Shown here: positions 15,430 through 24,037 of the stretch, in pieces
Layout of the letters: the number at the start of each line of letters is the position of its first letter
Numbering within the stretch: position 1 is the stretch's first letter
DNA from: Gaiellasilicea sp963749515
GTDB taxonomy: Bacteria; Actinomycetota; Thermoleophilia; Gaiellales; Gaiellaceae
Assembly: GCA_963749515.1 (NCBI GenBank)
Contig: CAVVMR010000014.1
Coordinates: forward strand, 1 to 64,000
Direction of reading: 5' to 3'
Length of the DNA stretch: 64,000 nt
The notes under the pieces: generated by a model
Database searches by the model: none
Told to the model about the DNA's origin: nothing
What the model saw: only the letters and a program-made list of their open reading frames with translations
Program-made: the position numbers and the translations under genes

Positions 15430-15457
15430 TCAAGTTACTACCAGGCCGTGCCGATAG
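15430..15457 (+). promoter_or_regulatory. sigma-28-like promoter of the pilT2-pilMNO operon
   Basis: TCAA (15430-15433), 16 bases, GCCGATAG (15450-15457). The first in-frame start codon after it is GTG 15466, only 8 bases past the box, implying a nearly leaderless transcript. Confidence 0.68.
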
Positions 15458-15465
15458 TCCACTGC

Positions 15466-16617
15466 GTGAACGGGATCACCCCCCTGGCCTCCCCTGCGGT
15501 ACGCACGATCGACGACCTGCTCGAAGCGATGGTCGCGCTCGGTGCGTCGGACCTGCACCTCACCGTCGGCACCCCGCCGGCGATCCGTGTGCGTGGCGAG
15601 CTCGCGCGCCTTGCGGACACCCCCGTGTTGACGCCCGACGTCACCCAGGAGCTGCTCTACCGCGTCCTCTCGACCGCACAGCAGAAGCAGCTCGAGGTCA
15701 AGCGGCAGATCGACACCTCGTACGCCATTCCGGGCCTTGCGCGCTTCCGCGTCAACGTCTATTTCCAGCGCGAGGCGCTGGCCGCTGCGTTCCGCGTCAT
15801 CCCCGAGGAGCTCAAGACTCTCGAGGAGCTCGGTCTACCGGCGTCACTGGCAGAGCTCGCAATGCTGCCACGCGGCCTCGTTCTCGTCACGGGCCCCACG
15901 GGCTCCGGCAAGTCGACGACGCTCGCCGCGATGATCGACGAGGTCAATCGCAACCGCACCGATCACATCCTCACGATCGAGGATCCAATCGAGTTCGTGC
16001 ACCGCCACAAGCGGTGCATCGTCAATCAGCGCGAGATCGGCGTCGACGCCATGAGTTTCGGCGAGGCGCTTCGCGCCGCGCTTCGGCAGGACCCCGACGT
16101 GATCCTCGTCGGCGAGATGCGCGACCTGGAGACGATCGGGACCGCGCTCACGGCTGCAGAGACCGGGCATCTCGTGCTCGGCACGCTGCACACGCAGAGC
16201 GCTCCCGGCACGGTCGACCGGATCATCGACGTCTTTCCCGCGGAGCAGCAGGAGCAGGTCCGGATCATGCTCGCCGGCTCGCTGCAGGGGATCGTCACCC
16301 AGGCGCTCCTGCCGACCGCAGACGGGAACGGCAGGATCGCGGCGCTGGAGATCCTGCTGCCCGACGACGCGACCAGAAACCTGATCCGGCAGGGGAAGGT
16401 CGAGCAGATCTACACGATCATGCAGACCGCCACCTCGCGCGGCATGGCCACGATGGAGCAGTCGCTCGCCAAGCTCGTCCTCCGCCGCATGATCACGTTG
16501 GAGACGGCGCTCGGCAGCTCGAGCCGCCCCGATCAGCTCGAGGGCCTCCTCGAGCGCGCAGGTTTCGAAGAGCCGACGGCCGAGCCGCACGGCGCCCTGC
16601 GGGTCATGGGGTCCTGA
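15466..16617 (+). CDS. pilT: second type IV pilus ATPase, PilT family
   Basis: A 383-residue PilT paralogue. The N-terminal domain has TIDDLLEAMVALGASDLHLT; Walker A GPTGSGKST is at about 143-151, then ILTIEDPIEFVHRHK, Walker B DPDVILVGEMRDLET and LGTLHTQSAPGTVDRIIDVF. The zinc tetracysteine of PilB is absent, supporting a retraction-type enzyme. The frame is open from 15415, but the promoter at 15430-15457 makes GTG 15466 the likely start. It leads the operon encoding PilM, PilN, PilO and the alignment proteins; only one base separates its stop from pilM. How the two PilT proteins divide labour cannot be seen from sequence. Confidence 0.92.
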   Translation: MNGITPLASPAVRTIDDLLEAMVALGASDLHLTVGTPPAIRVRGELARLADTPVLTPDVTQELLYRVLSTAQQKQLEVKRQIDTSYAIPGLARFRVNVYFQREALAAAFRVIPEELKTLEELGLPASLAELAMLPRGLVLVTGPTGSGKSTTLAAMIDEVNRNRTDHILTIEDPIEFVHRHKRCIVNQREIGVDAMSFGEALRAALRQDPDVILVGEMRDLETIGTALTAAETGHLVLGTLHTQSAPGTVDRIIDVFPAEQQEQVRIMLAGSLQGIVTQALLPTADGNGRIAALEILLPDDATRNLIRQGKVEQIYTIMQTATSRGMATMEQSLAKLVLRRMITLETALGSSSRPDQLEGLLERAGFEEPTAEPHGALRVMGS

Positions 16618-16618
16618 G

Positions 16619-18805
16619 ATGAGCGACGACAACACCCCGATCTGGAAGAAGGAGATCTCGTTCCGGCGCAAGTCGGACGAGGGTACGCCCGAGAGTGACA
16701 CGGGCTCGGCGTCCATCTGGAAGAAGGATCTCTCGCTCGGCAAGAAGGACATGGAGGGTGAGGCCGACGGTGTGCCTGCACACGAGGCCGAGGTCGAAGT
16801 CGTGGCCGAGCCGGAAGCGCCGCTCGAGGCCGCTCCGACCGCCGACCTGGACCTGATCGCCAAGTATGCGCCGCTGCCCGACCCCGTTCTGCCGCCTGCC
16901 CCGCCGCCGCCCGCGCCGGTCGCGGAGGCTCCGAGCGAGCAGGCGCCGATCGAGCACGACTGGCTGACGAAGCCCCTGGAGGAAGTCTCCGAGCCGCCCG
17001 AGGAGCCGCTCGCGCTCGTCCCGGATCTCCCGGAGGCGCCCCCGTCGCCGATCTCGCTCGTTCCCGCCGTCGAGGAGCACGAGCCCGAGCTGGTCTTCCC
17101 GCACGAGCCTGTCCTCTCCGACGAACCGGTGCCGCTGCCGGAGCCACCCGCTCCGGTCGAGCTCGCGCCGGCTCCCGAGCTCGACCTCGAGCTCGATCTC
17201 GAATTGCCCGTCGCCCCTGAGCTGCCGCCCGCGGTAGCCGCACCCGAGCTGCCACCGGCAGCCGCTGCACCGACGCTGGCCATTGCCGCCTTGCCGCCCC
17301 TTCCTCCGGAGGGGGCCGTGGATGCCCCGACGGCCGTCCTGGAACCCGTGAACGAGCCCGCGGACGCCGTCGAGGAGGCGGCGCCGAAGGTGCCGTTCTA
17401 CAAGAAGGACTTTTCACTCAAGCGCGGTTCGAGCGAGCCCAAGCAGAAGAAGGAGCCCAAGCCCAAGAAGGAGCGGAAGCCGAAGGCGGAACGCAAGCCC
17501 AAGAAGGCGCCGAAGCCCGAGAGCGTCGACGCCGAGACCGGCACCCCCGACTCCGGCGGTTCCGAGACCGGTGGCAAGGTCCCGTTCTACAAGCGCGACT
17601 TCTCGTTCAAGCGCTCCGCCAAGGAATGGGATGCTGCCGAGCCGGCCGCCTCGACGCCGAAGCTGAAGGCGAAGTCGAGGTCGCTCCGCCTGCCGCGCCC
17701 GAAGCCTTCGCTCGCCAAGCCGTCGCGCCCGGGCAGCAGCTCGAAGAAGATCGTGGGCCTCAAGATCGGCGGCTCGCAGATCGCAGCGGCGCGCATTCAC
17801 AACGGCAGCTCGCCCGAGCTCGTGCAGGCCGTGCGGGAATCGCTCGACCACGGCATCGTCGTCGGCGGAGAGCTTCGCGATCCAGAGGCGCTCGCGGTTG
17901 CGCTGCGCGACTTCTTCAAGCGGCACAACCTCCCCAAGCGTGGCATCAGGCTCGGGATCGCGAACAACCGGATCGGCGTCAGGACCTTCGACGTCACCGG
18001 CATCGCCGATCCGAGGCAGCTGGCGAACGCGATTCGGTTCCGCGCCCAGGAAGTGCTGCCGATCCCGATCGAGGACGCCGTGCTCGACTACCAGGTGCTC
18101 TCGGAGTCGGTCAACGAGGAAGGCCAGCCTGTCAGCCGCGTCCTCCTCGTCGTCGCCTACCGCGAGCTCGTCGATCGCTATGTCTATGCCTGCGAGAAGG
18201 CGGGCCTGCAGATCGTCGGCATCGACCTCGAGGCGTTTGCTCTGCTCCGAGCCGTCGCCGAGCCTCACGATCCGGTGCCCGGCGCCGAGCGGGGTGCCGT
18301 CGTCGCAGTCTCGGTCGGTCACGACCGATCCACATTCGCTGTCTCGGACGGGCGGATCTGCGAGTTCACGCGCGTGCTCGAGTGGGGTGGCTGGTCGCTG
18401 AACGTCGCGATCGCACGCGCGCTGGAGCTCTCGCCCACCGAGGCGGAGCCGATCAAGCGGGCGCTCTCCTTCACCGGGTCGACCGCGACTCCGGACGGCT
18501 TCACGGAGGATCAGCTCACGGCCGGGCACGAGGCTGCCAGACGGCAGCTGCAGACGTTTGCGCGGGAGCTCGTCTCCTCGCTCCAGTTCTACCAGAACCA
18601 GCCCGGCTCGCTGGGCATCGGGGAGATCGTCCTCACGGGCGGCACCACGCATCTGCCGGGGCTCAGCACGGAGCTCGAGCGCCTCATCGGCGTGCCCGTC
18701 CGCGTCGCGGACCCCTTTGGCCGCGTGAAGGTCTCGAAGAAGGTCCGCGAGGGCGATCAGAGCGGCTCATTCGCCATCGCCATCGGTCTCGGGATCGAGG
18801 ACTAG
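16619..18805 (+). CDS. pilM: PilM with a 370-residue repeat-bearing N-terminal extension
   Basis: A 728-residue protein. Residues about 375-728 are an actin-like PilM: KIVGLKIGGSQIAAARIH, a DxxQ-type strand DAVLDYQVL, GAVVAVSVGHDRSTFAV and ILTGGTTHLPGL. PilM (about 350 residues elsewhere) binds the N-terminus of PilN and links the ATPase to the membrane. The unusual part is residues 1-374: acidic, Pro/Ala/Glu-rich sequence with four copies of a short basic-aromatic motif (IWKKEISF near 7, IWKKDLSL near 33, PFYKKDFSL near 259, PFYKRDFSF near 322). These look like docking sites on a flexible arm; partners are unknown. Followed by pilN four bases later. Confidence 0.9.
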   Translation: MSDDNTPIWKKEISFRRKSDEGTPESDTGSASIWKKDLSLGKKDMEGEADGVPAHEAEVEVVAEPEAPLEAAPTADLDLIAKYAPLPDPVLPPAPPPPAPVAEAPSEQAPIEHDWLTKPLEEVSEPPEEPLALVPDLPEAPPSPISLVPAVEEHEPELVFPHEPVLSDEPVPLPEPPAPVELAPAPELDLELDLELPVAPELPPAVAAPELPPAAAAPTLAIAALPPLPPEGAVDAPTAVLEPVNEPADAVEEAAPKVPFYKKDFSLKRGSSEPKQKKEPKPKKERKPKAERKPKKAPKPESVDAETGTPDSGGSETGGKVPFYKRDFSFKRSAKEWDAAEPAASTPKLKAKSRSLRLPRPKPSLAKPSRPGSSSKKIVGLKIGGSQIAAARIHNGSSPELVQAVRESLDHGIVVGGELRDPEALAVALRDFFKRHNLPKRGIRLGIANNRIGVRTFDVTGIADPRQLANAIRFRAQEVLPIPIEDAVLDYQVLSESVNEEGQPVSRVLLVVAYRELVDRYVYACEKAGLQIVGIDLEAFALLRAVAEPHDPVPGAERGAVVAVSVGHDRSTFAVSDGRICEFTRVLEWGGWSLNVAIARALELSPTEAEPIKRALSFTGSTATPDGFTEDQLTAGHEAARRQLQTFARELVSSLQFYQNQPGSLGIGEIVLTGGTTHLPGLSTELERLIGVPVRVADPFGRVKVSKKVREGDQSGSFAIAIGLGIED

Positions 18806-18809
18806 CCCG

Positions 18810-19427
18810 ATGCGCGCAGTCAACCTTCTCCCTCGCGACGAACAGCCCCGCAGCTTTGCTGCATACCGGGGCGTCGCCTTCGGCGGCGCCGGCGGGGTTG
18901 CGTTCGTGACCGTCGCCCTGACCGCGCTGATGCTCGGTGCGGGAGGCGCGATCCAGCAGCAGAACGCCGAGCGCGACTCCCTCAACGCCCAGCTTGCGGC
19001 GCTGCCGACCGCGCCTGTCGACCAGGCGGAGACCGAGGCCAACGCAGCGCTTGCCTCGGAGAAGAACGCGCGCATCACCGCTCTGTCGACCGCGCTCTCG
19101 ACCCGGGTCGCATGGGATCGCGTGCTGAGCCAGATCTCACAGGTCCTGCCCGAGGACGTCTGGCTGACGAGCCTCACCAGTCAGTCCGACCAAGAGGGCG
19201 ACGCCAGCGCGACAACGGGCGCCGTCGGGCCTCCCGGCGCAAGCGTCACGATGGTCGGGTCAACGTATTCCCAGCGCGGCGTGGCTCGGTTCCTGGGGCG
19301 TCTCAGTGTCATCCCGTCGCTTAGCGGAGTCCACTTGCTGTCGAGCGCAAACGTCGAGATGGAGCCTCGAGACCTTGTCCAGTTCACGATTCAGGCGACC
19401 GTCAAGGCTCCCGGAGCGTCGCAGTGA
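18810..19427 (+). CDS. pilN: PilN, type IV pilus alignment protein
   Basis: A 205-residue bitopic membrane protein. The N-terminus carries VNLLPRDE, equivalent to the INLLP motif by which PilN docks into PilM. A membrane helix follows at about 23-48, then a coiled-coil-prone Ala/Gln/Glu region and a ferredoxin-like C-terminal domain (VAWDRVLSQISQVLPEDVWL). The final residues overlap the pilO start as GTGA. Length and order match PilN of other systems. Confidence 0.88.
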   Translation: MRAVNLLPRDEQPRSFAAYRGVAFGGAGGVAFVTVALTALMLGAGGAIQQQNAERDSLNAQLAALPTAPVDQAETEANAALASEKNARITALSTALSTRVAWDRVLSQISQVLPEDVWLTSLTSQSDQEGDASATTGAVGPPGASVTMVGSTYSQRGVARFLGRLSVIPSLSGVHLLSSANVEMEPRDLVQFTIQATVKAPGASQ

Positions 19428-20128
19428 AGCGGAAGCTCTCGCCCCGCGCGCTCTTCGCCGCCGTGATCGGCGGTGTGCTCGTCTACGCGCTCGTCTTCTG
19501 GTTCGTCCTCGTGAGCCCGAAGCGGGCCGAGGCGTCGGCACTCACGGACGAGGTGGCTGCCTTGGAGGTCACGGTCGCGACCGCCCGCGCCGCAGCAACC
19601 CCCAGGAGCAATGAGGACACGAAGCCGATTGCAGTCGCCGACATCTTCCGTCTGGCAAAGGCGATGCCATCCGTGCCGGACATGCCGGGCATCCTGCTCG
19701 AGCTCGACCGGATCGCGGAGGAGACCGGCGTCGAGTTCCAGTCGGTTACACCTGCGACCTCTGCTGTCGTCGGCGACTTCCAGACCGTGCCGATCGCCCT
19801 GTCCTTCGACGGCAACTTCTACGAGCTCTCGGACTTCCTCTTCCGCGTGCGGACGCTCGTCGGCGTTCGCTCGGGCGAGCTCCGTGCGGCCGGCCGCCTC
19901 TTCTCGGTCGACACGATCTCGTTCGCGGAGTCGCCGAAGGGCTTCCCCGACCTTGCGGCCTCGCTCTCCGTCATCGCCTACGTCTACGGCAGCGATGTCC
20001 CGGCAAGCGCCGGCGCACCGGCCGAAGCGCCGGCCGACGCGCCGGCCACGCCCGCGCCCGCGCCAGACCCGGATGCCCCGGCACCCGATCCGGCCGCTGC
20101 ACCCACAGGAGCGGAGGCGAGCCCCTGA
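19424..20128 (+). CDS. pilO: PilO, type IV pilus alignment protein
   Basis: A 234-residue bitopic protein with one membrane helix at about 9-31 (LFAAVIGGVLVYALVFWFVL), a short coiled coil and a PilO-like domain containing MPDMPGILLELDRIAEETGV, LSFDGNFYELSDFLFRV and TLVGVR. The last 40 residues are Pro/Ala repeats (AEAPADAPA type). GTG 19424 overlaps the pilN stop. With PilN it should form the heterodimer that connects PilM to the pilus channel or wall. Confidence 0.88.
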   Translation: MKRKLSPRALFAAVIGGVLVYALVFWFVLVSPKRAEASALTDEVAALEVTVATARAAATPRSNEDTKPIAVADIFRLAKAMPSVPDMPGILLELDRIAEETGVEFQSVTPATSAVVGDFQTVPIALSFDGNFYELSDFLFRVRTLVGVRSGELRAAGRLFSVDTISFAESPKGFPDLAASLSVIAYVYGSDVPASAGAPAEAPADAPATPAPAPDPDAPAPDPAAAPTGAEASP

Positions 20129-20925
20129 TGGCGAAGCGTGTCGATCCTCTGAAGGCCAAGCAGGCCAAGCAGAAGAAGCTTGCGATCGTGCTCTGCGTCC
20201 TGCTCGCCGGCGTCGTGGCGTTCCAGGGGCCGAAGATGCTGAAGATGATGAAAGGACCGCAGGCGACGCCCGCCGCGGCTCCGGCAACGCCCACTCCGAC
20301 GCCGGCCGGCACTGCCGATCCCGCTGCGCCTGCGACCCCGGTGGTGCCCGCGCAGGAGGCGGTACTCGCCGACTCCGACCTCGCGCCGGACGCCGAGAGC
20401 GGCCAGTTGCGCACGATCGACGGCTTCTCGTCGAAGGATCCCTTCAAGCAGCAGCTCACCGAGGCTGTCCCGAGCGAGACTCCGGCCCCCGTTGACGACG
20501 ACGCTCCGGATGACGCAGCGCCCGCGGCGGACCCGAGCGGCGCCAGCGAGGTTCCGCCCGGCACGTTCGACCCGCTCGGCTCGAACCCGCAGGACCAGGA
20601 TCCGAATGCGCCTCCCGTCAGCACTACTCCGACGGAGGAAGCGCCCGCAACCGCGACGGAGACGACGATCTCGATCAACGGCACGACGGAGGCCGTCGCC
20701 GCCAAGGCGCAGTTCCCCGCAGCCGACCCCGTGTTCGTCCTAGAGTCGCTCGCCGCCGATGGGAAGTCCGCTCTGATCAGCGTGGCAGGCGGCAGCTATA
20801 CCGACGGCAAGCAGACGGTCAAGCTGCAGATCGGCAAGCGGCTGACGCTGCAGAACACCTCGGACGGAAGCCGCTACGACCTCGAGCTCCTGACCGTTGC
20901 GGGCTTCGTCCCGCCGAAGAAGTAG
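20128..20925 (+). CDS. PilP-position membrane protein
   Basis: A 265-residue protein with basic N-terminus and one membrane segment (LAIVLCVLLAGVVAFQGP). A long Pro/Ala/Thr/Asp-rich linker contains the short motif GFSSKDPFKQQL. The C-terminal domain of about 75 residues (VFVLESLAADGKSALISVAG, then GGSYTDGKQTVKLQIGKRLT and YDLELLTVAG) is a small beta-rich fold. Operon position after PilO and the beta C-terminus parallel PilP, but no lipobox and no direct similarity I can assert. ATG 20128 shares a base with the pilO stop. Confidence 0.72.
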   Translation: MAKRVDPLKAKQAKQKKLAIVLCVLLAGVVAFQGPKMLKMMKGPQATPAAAPATPTPTPAGTADPAAPATPVVPAQEAVLADSDLAPDAESGQLRTIDGFSSKDPFKQQLTEAVPSETPAPVDDDAPDDAAPAADPSGASEVPPGTFDPLGSNPQDQDPNAPPVSTTPTEEAPATATETTISINGTTEAVAAKAQFPAADPVFVLESLAADGKSALISVAGGSYTDGKQTVKLQIGKRLTLQNTSDGSRYDLELLTVAGFVPPKK

Positions 20926-20933
20926 GGCGGACG

Positions 20934-21467
20934 ATGATCGGACTGCGGCAGCGCCTGCGTGCGGAAGAGGGCTTCGGGCTCGTCGAGCTGATGATCTCGC
21001 TGGTCGTGCTGAACGTCGGCATCCTCGCCATCGTGGCCGGGTTCAACGCGGGCTCCCTCGCTCTCCTGCGCGCCTCCGAGACCTCGACGGCAGCCATGCT
21101 CGGAGATAGGCAGATCGAGCTCTACCGTGCAATGACGTACCCGGCGATCTCGCTCAACACGACAGCCGTCGACGGCACGTACACCGGTGACACCGCCTAT
21201 CCCGGAACACGGGTGACAGGGGCCTGCACTGCACCGGTCGCTGCTGCCTGCATTCCGACGCAGACGGTGAACTCGGGCAGCACCCCGCCGAGCCCCGACG
21301 GCCGCTCCTACCGGATCGACACCTACATCATTCTCCACACTCCCCCGGCGTCGGGCGGATTCTCGGACGGCCGCCAGCTCAAGCGCGTGACGGTGGTCGT
21401 TCGCCGGTCGAGCCCGTTGAAGACGCTCGTCCGCGTGACGTCGAACTTCGACCAGTCGACGGGGTAG
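20934..21467 (+). CDS. minor prepilin (PilV/GspI-like)
   Basis: A 177-residue prepilin with leader ending EEG before FGLVELMISLVVLNVGILAI, Glu5 present. The globular part contains one Cys pair (GACTAPVAAACIP) and ends in basic strands (VTVVVRR). GGCGGACG near the start is a weak ribosome site; the gene is 8 bases after its neighbour. A class resembling PilV, which initiates the tip complex. It closes the pilT2-pilMNO operon. Confidence 0.85.
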   Translation: MIGLRQRLRAEEGFGLVELMISLVVLNVGILAIVAGFNAGSLALLRASETSTAAMLGDRQIELYRAMTYPAISLNTTAVDGTYTGDTAYPGTRVTGACTAPVAAACIPTQTVNSGSTPPSPDGRSYRIDTYIILHTPPASGGFSDGRQLKRVTVVVRRSSPLKTLVRVTSNFDQSTG

Positions 21468-21468
21468 T

Positions 21469-21496
21469 TCAAGTGCTCAGACGACCCTGCCGATAG
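21469..21496 (+). promoter_or_regulatory. sigma-28-like promoter of pilC
   Basis: TCAA (21469-21472), 16 bases, GCCGATAG (21489-21496), beginning 2 bases past the stop of the minor pilin. The pilC ATG is 7 bases beyond the box, so the mRNA should be leaderless or nearly so. Confidence 0.68.
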
Positions 21497-21503
21497 CCGA
21501 GAA

Positions 21504-22715
21504 ATGGCCGCTTATGCCTTCAAAGCGATCAACTCCGCCGGCGTCGAGACGGCCGGCGAGCTCCATGCGCCCGACGATGCGTCGGCGCGGGAGCAGCTGC
21601 GTGTTCGCGGCCTTCTTGCCACTCGGCTGAAGGAGCTCGACGCCAGCGGCGAGGCGTCTGCGCGCACCGCGTTCAAGAAGGTCAAGCCGAAGTCGCTCCA
21701 GATCTTCTCCCGGCAGTTCGCGACCATGATCGAAGCCGGCCTGAACGTCGTCAGCGCGCTCGTGATCCTCGAGCAGCAGACCGACGACGTCTACCTCGGC
21801 TCCGTGATCCGCGAGCTGCGCGCAGATGTCGAAGGCGGAATGCTGCTCTCGCAGTCGATGGCGCGCCATCCCAAGGTGTTCAACCGCCTCTACGTCTCGA
21901 TGGTCGAGGCCGGCGAGGCGGCGGGAATCCTCGACATCGTGCTCGACCGCGTCGCCTTCCAGATCGAGAAGGAGTCGGCGATCAAGCGCCGCGTCAAGGG
22001 CGCGATGATCTATCCGACGATGGTGCTGATCTTCGCCACCCTCGTCCTGAGCGGAATGCTCCTCTTCCTCGTCCCGATCTTCGTGAGCATCTTCGACCAG
22101 CTCGGGGGCGACTTGCCGATGCTCACGCAGTGGGTGTTGATGGGATCGAACTTCCTCAAGGCGACCTGGTTCGTCCTCATGCCTGGCGCGATCATCGGCA
22201 TCTTCGGGCTGAAGAGGTTCCTGAAGACCGACATGGGCCGGCGCCGCTGGGACGCGTTGAAGCTGAAGCTGCCGATGAAGATCGGCGACGTCGTGCTGAA
22301 GGTCACGATGGCTCGGTTCTCACGAACGCTCTCGACGCTCGTCGCCGCCGGTGTCGACATCATCAAGGCGCTCGAGATCACCGGCACGACCTCCGGCAAC
22401 TGGGTGGTCGAGAACGCGCTCGCCGGCGTGCGCCAGAAGGTCGGAGAAGGTGTCCCGATCGCGCAGCCGCTCGTCGAGAACCCGGTCTTCCCGGCGATGG
22501 TCAGCCAGATGGTGAAGATCGGTGAGGAGACCGGAGAGCTCGAGAAGATGCTCGGGAAGGTCGCCGACTTCTACGAGGACGAGGTCGATGCCTCGGTGCA
22601 GGCGCTGACCTCGATCGTCGAGCCGATCATGATGCTCGGCGTCGGCGTGATGGTCGGCATCGTGATCATCTCCATGTACCTCCCGATGTTCAAGCTCCTC
22701 ACGCTGATCAAGTAG
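21504..22715 (+). CDS. pilC: type IV pilus platform protein PilC
   Basis: A 403-residue GspF/PilC inner-membrane platform protein. Two tandem cytoplasmic T2SF domains are separated by membrane helices: first domain FSRQFATMIEAGLNVVSALV with RLYVSMVEAGEAAGIL, then helices near 168-192 and 215-235, second domain ARFSRTLSTLVAAGVDIIKA with MVKIGEETGELEKML, and the C-terminal helix MMLGVGVMVGIVIISMYLPM. No Shine-Dalgarno precedes ATG 21504, consistent with the leaderless promoter. It is the last pilus gene of the locus. Confidence 0.95.
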   Translation: MAAYAFKAINSAGVETAGELHAPDDASAREQLRVRGLLATRLKELDASGEASARTAFKKVKPKSLQIFSRQFATMIEAGLNVVSALVILEQQTDDVYLGSVIRELRADVEGGMLLSQSMARHPKVFNRLYVSMVEAGEAAGILDIVLDRVAFQIEKESAIKRRVKGAMIYPTMVLIFATLVLSGMLLFLVPIFVSIFDQLGGDLPMLTQWVLMGSNFLKATWFVLMPGAIIGIFGLKRFLKTDMGRRRWDALKLKLPMKIGDVVLKVTMARFSRTLSTLVAAGVDIIKALEITGTTSGNWVVENALAGVRQKVGEGVPIAQPLVENPVFPAMVSQMVKIGEETGELEKMLGKVADFYEDEVDASVQALTSIVEPIMMLGVGVMVGIVIISMYLPMFKLLTLIK

Positions 22716-22810
22716 CTCGTTCTTGGGCGGCCGTCGAGTCTGCGGCCGGCATCACGGGTCGTGCGCCTTGCCGCGTAGAGTCGTCTCTCCCCGAGTTCGA
22801 GGAGACTGAG

Positions 22811-23086
22811 ATGCGCGTGACGCTCCATCGCTGCGGAACGCCGTGGAAGTTCGGCCCCTGCTGGAGGGTGCAGAAGGCGCTCGACGACGAAGGCATCCCG
22901 TACGAGGTCGTGGCGGGGCCGTGGCGTCCCAAGAACCGCACCACCGTGCTCGAGGGCACCGGCCAGGCGCTCTATCCCGCCATCCGATTCGAGGACGGCA
23001 GCTGGTACCGCGACGAGTCGGCGGAGATGGCGCGCACGATCCGCGAGGGCCGGCTGATGGAGGTGAATCGCGATGGAGGCGCCTGA
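22811..23086 (+). CDS. glutathione S-transferase N-terminal / glutaredoxin-like protein
   Basis: A 91-residue single-domain thioredoxin-fold protein similar to GST N-terminal domains: VTLHRCGTPWKFGPCWRVQK, a cis-Pro-like LYPAIRF strand and EDGSWYRDESAEMARTI, the SNAIL-type region. Two Cys (positions about 8 and 17) are not in a CxxC arrangement. GAGGAGACTGAG precedes ATG 22811. It overlaps the following thioredoxin-reductase-like gene by 14 bases, suggesting a redox pair; the substrate is not predictable. Confidence 0.78.
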   Translation: MRVTLHRCGTPWKFGPCWRVQKALDDEGIPYEVVAGPWRPKNRTTVLEGTGQALYPAIRFEDGSWYRDESAEMARTIREGRLMEVNRDGGA

Positions 23087-24008
23087 CTACGACGTGGTGG
23101 TGGTCGGTGGCGGCGCGGCTGGCTTGAACGCGGCTCTCGTGCTCGGCCGGGCCAGGCGCCGGGTGGCGGTGATCGATGCTGGAGCGCCCCGGAACGCTCC
23201 CGCCGAGCACATGCAGGGCTTCCTGTCCCGTGACGGGATGTCCCCGGCCGACCTCTTGGCCGCAGGGCGGGCCGAGGTGACCGGATACGGCGTGGAGTTG
23301 GTCGACGGTCAGGTGGTTGCGATCGAGGCCGGATTCGTTGTGCGTCTTGCCGGTGGCCGGGAGTTGCGAGCACGGCGGATCATCCTCGCCACTGGTGTCC
23401 GCGACGAGCTGCCCGAGATTCCCGGGGTAAAGGAGAGGTGGGGGCGAGATCTGCTGCACTGCCCGTACTGCCACGGATGGGAAGTCCGCGACCAGCCCAT
23501 CGGCGTTCTCGGCACCGTGCCCGGCTCAGTGGAGCACGCACACCTGGTGCGGCAGTGGTCTGACGACGTGGCCTTCTTCGTCCACACCTACGACCTGACC
23601 GCGGACGAACAGGTCCAGCTGGAGGGGCGCGGCGTGCGGATCATTCCGGGCGAGGTTGCACGGCTCGTGGTCGAGGACGACCGGCTGACCGGTCTCGAGC
23701 TGACCGACGGCCGCATGATCCCGCGCACGGCGGTCTTCATCCGGCCGCTCAACGTCCCTCATGCCGATGGGCTGCTCTCCGGGCTGGGCTGCGAGGTCGA
23801 CCAGGCCGGCTTTGTCGGTGTCGATGCCACCGGCCGGACCAGCAACGTCGGTGTCTGGGCTGCCGGAAACGTGGTGGATCCGCGCGCTCAGGTGGTCACT
23901 GCGGCCGGCGCCGGCTCGGCGGCGGCGATCGCCGTCAACGCCGATCTGGTCCGAGAGGACGTCGCGCAGGCTACGGACGGCGCGCCCTCGGTGGGGATCG
24001 AGTCCTGA
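23073..24008 (+). CDS. thioredoxin-reductase-like FAD/NAD(P)-dependent oxidoreductase
   Basis: A 311-residue flavoprotein of the class II pyridine nucleotide-disulfide family. FAD-binding DVVVVGGGAAGLNAALVLGR sits at the N-terminus, the redox CPYC in HCPYCHGWE at about residue 129, and the FAD-binding C-terminal motif VWAAGNVVDP with AGAGSAAAIAVNAD. The second Rossmann glycine pattern is IGVLGTVPGS, which departs from a canonical GxGxxA, so NADPH preference is uncertain. Its overlap with the GST-like gene suggests joint function in thiol redox or resistance chemistry. Confidence 0.85.
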   Translation: MEAPDYDVVVVGGGAAGLNAALVLGRARRRVAVIDAGAPRNAPAEHMQGFLSRDGMSPADLLAAGRAEVTGYGVELVDGQVVAIEAGFVVRLAGGRELRARRIILATGVRDELPEIPGVKERWGRDLLHCPYCHGWEVRDQPIGVLGTVPGSVEHAHLVRQWSDDVAFFVHTYDLTADEQVQLEGRGVRIIPGEVARLVVEDDRLTGLELTDGRMIPRTAVFIRPLNVPHADGLLSGLGCEVDQAGFVGVDATGRTSNVGVWAAGNVVDPRAQVVTAAGAGSAAAIAVNADLVREDVAQATDGAPSVGIES

Positions 24009-24037
24009 GAGCCGGCGCCCGCCCTGCCCGCGCCGGG

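Noticed and set aside
15250..15430. c-di-GMP-I (GEMM) riboswitch upstream of the pilins
   Set aside because: Pilin genes often have one and a GGDEF gene is in the window, but the conserved core and GNRA-type tetraloop/receptor were not found on the minus strand.
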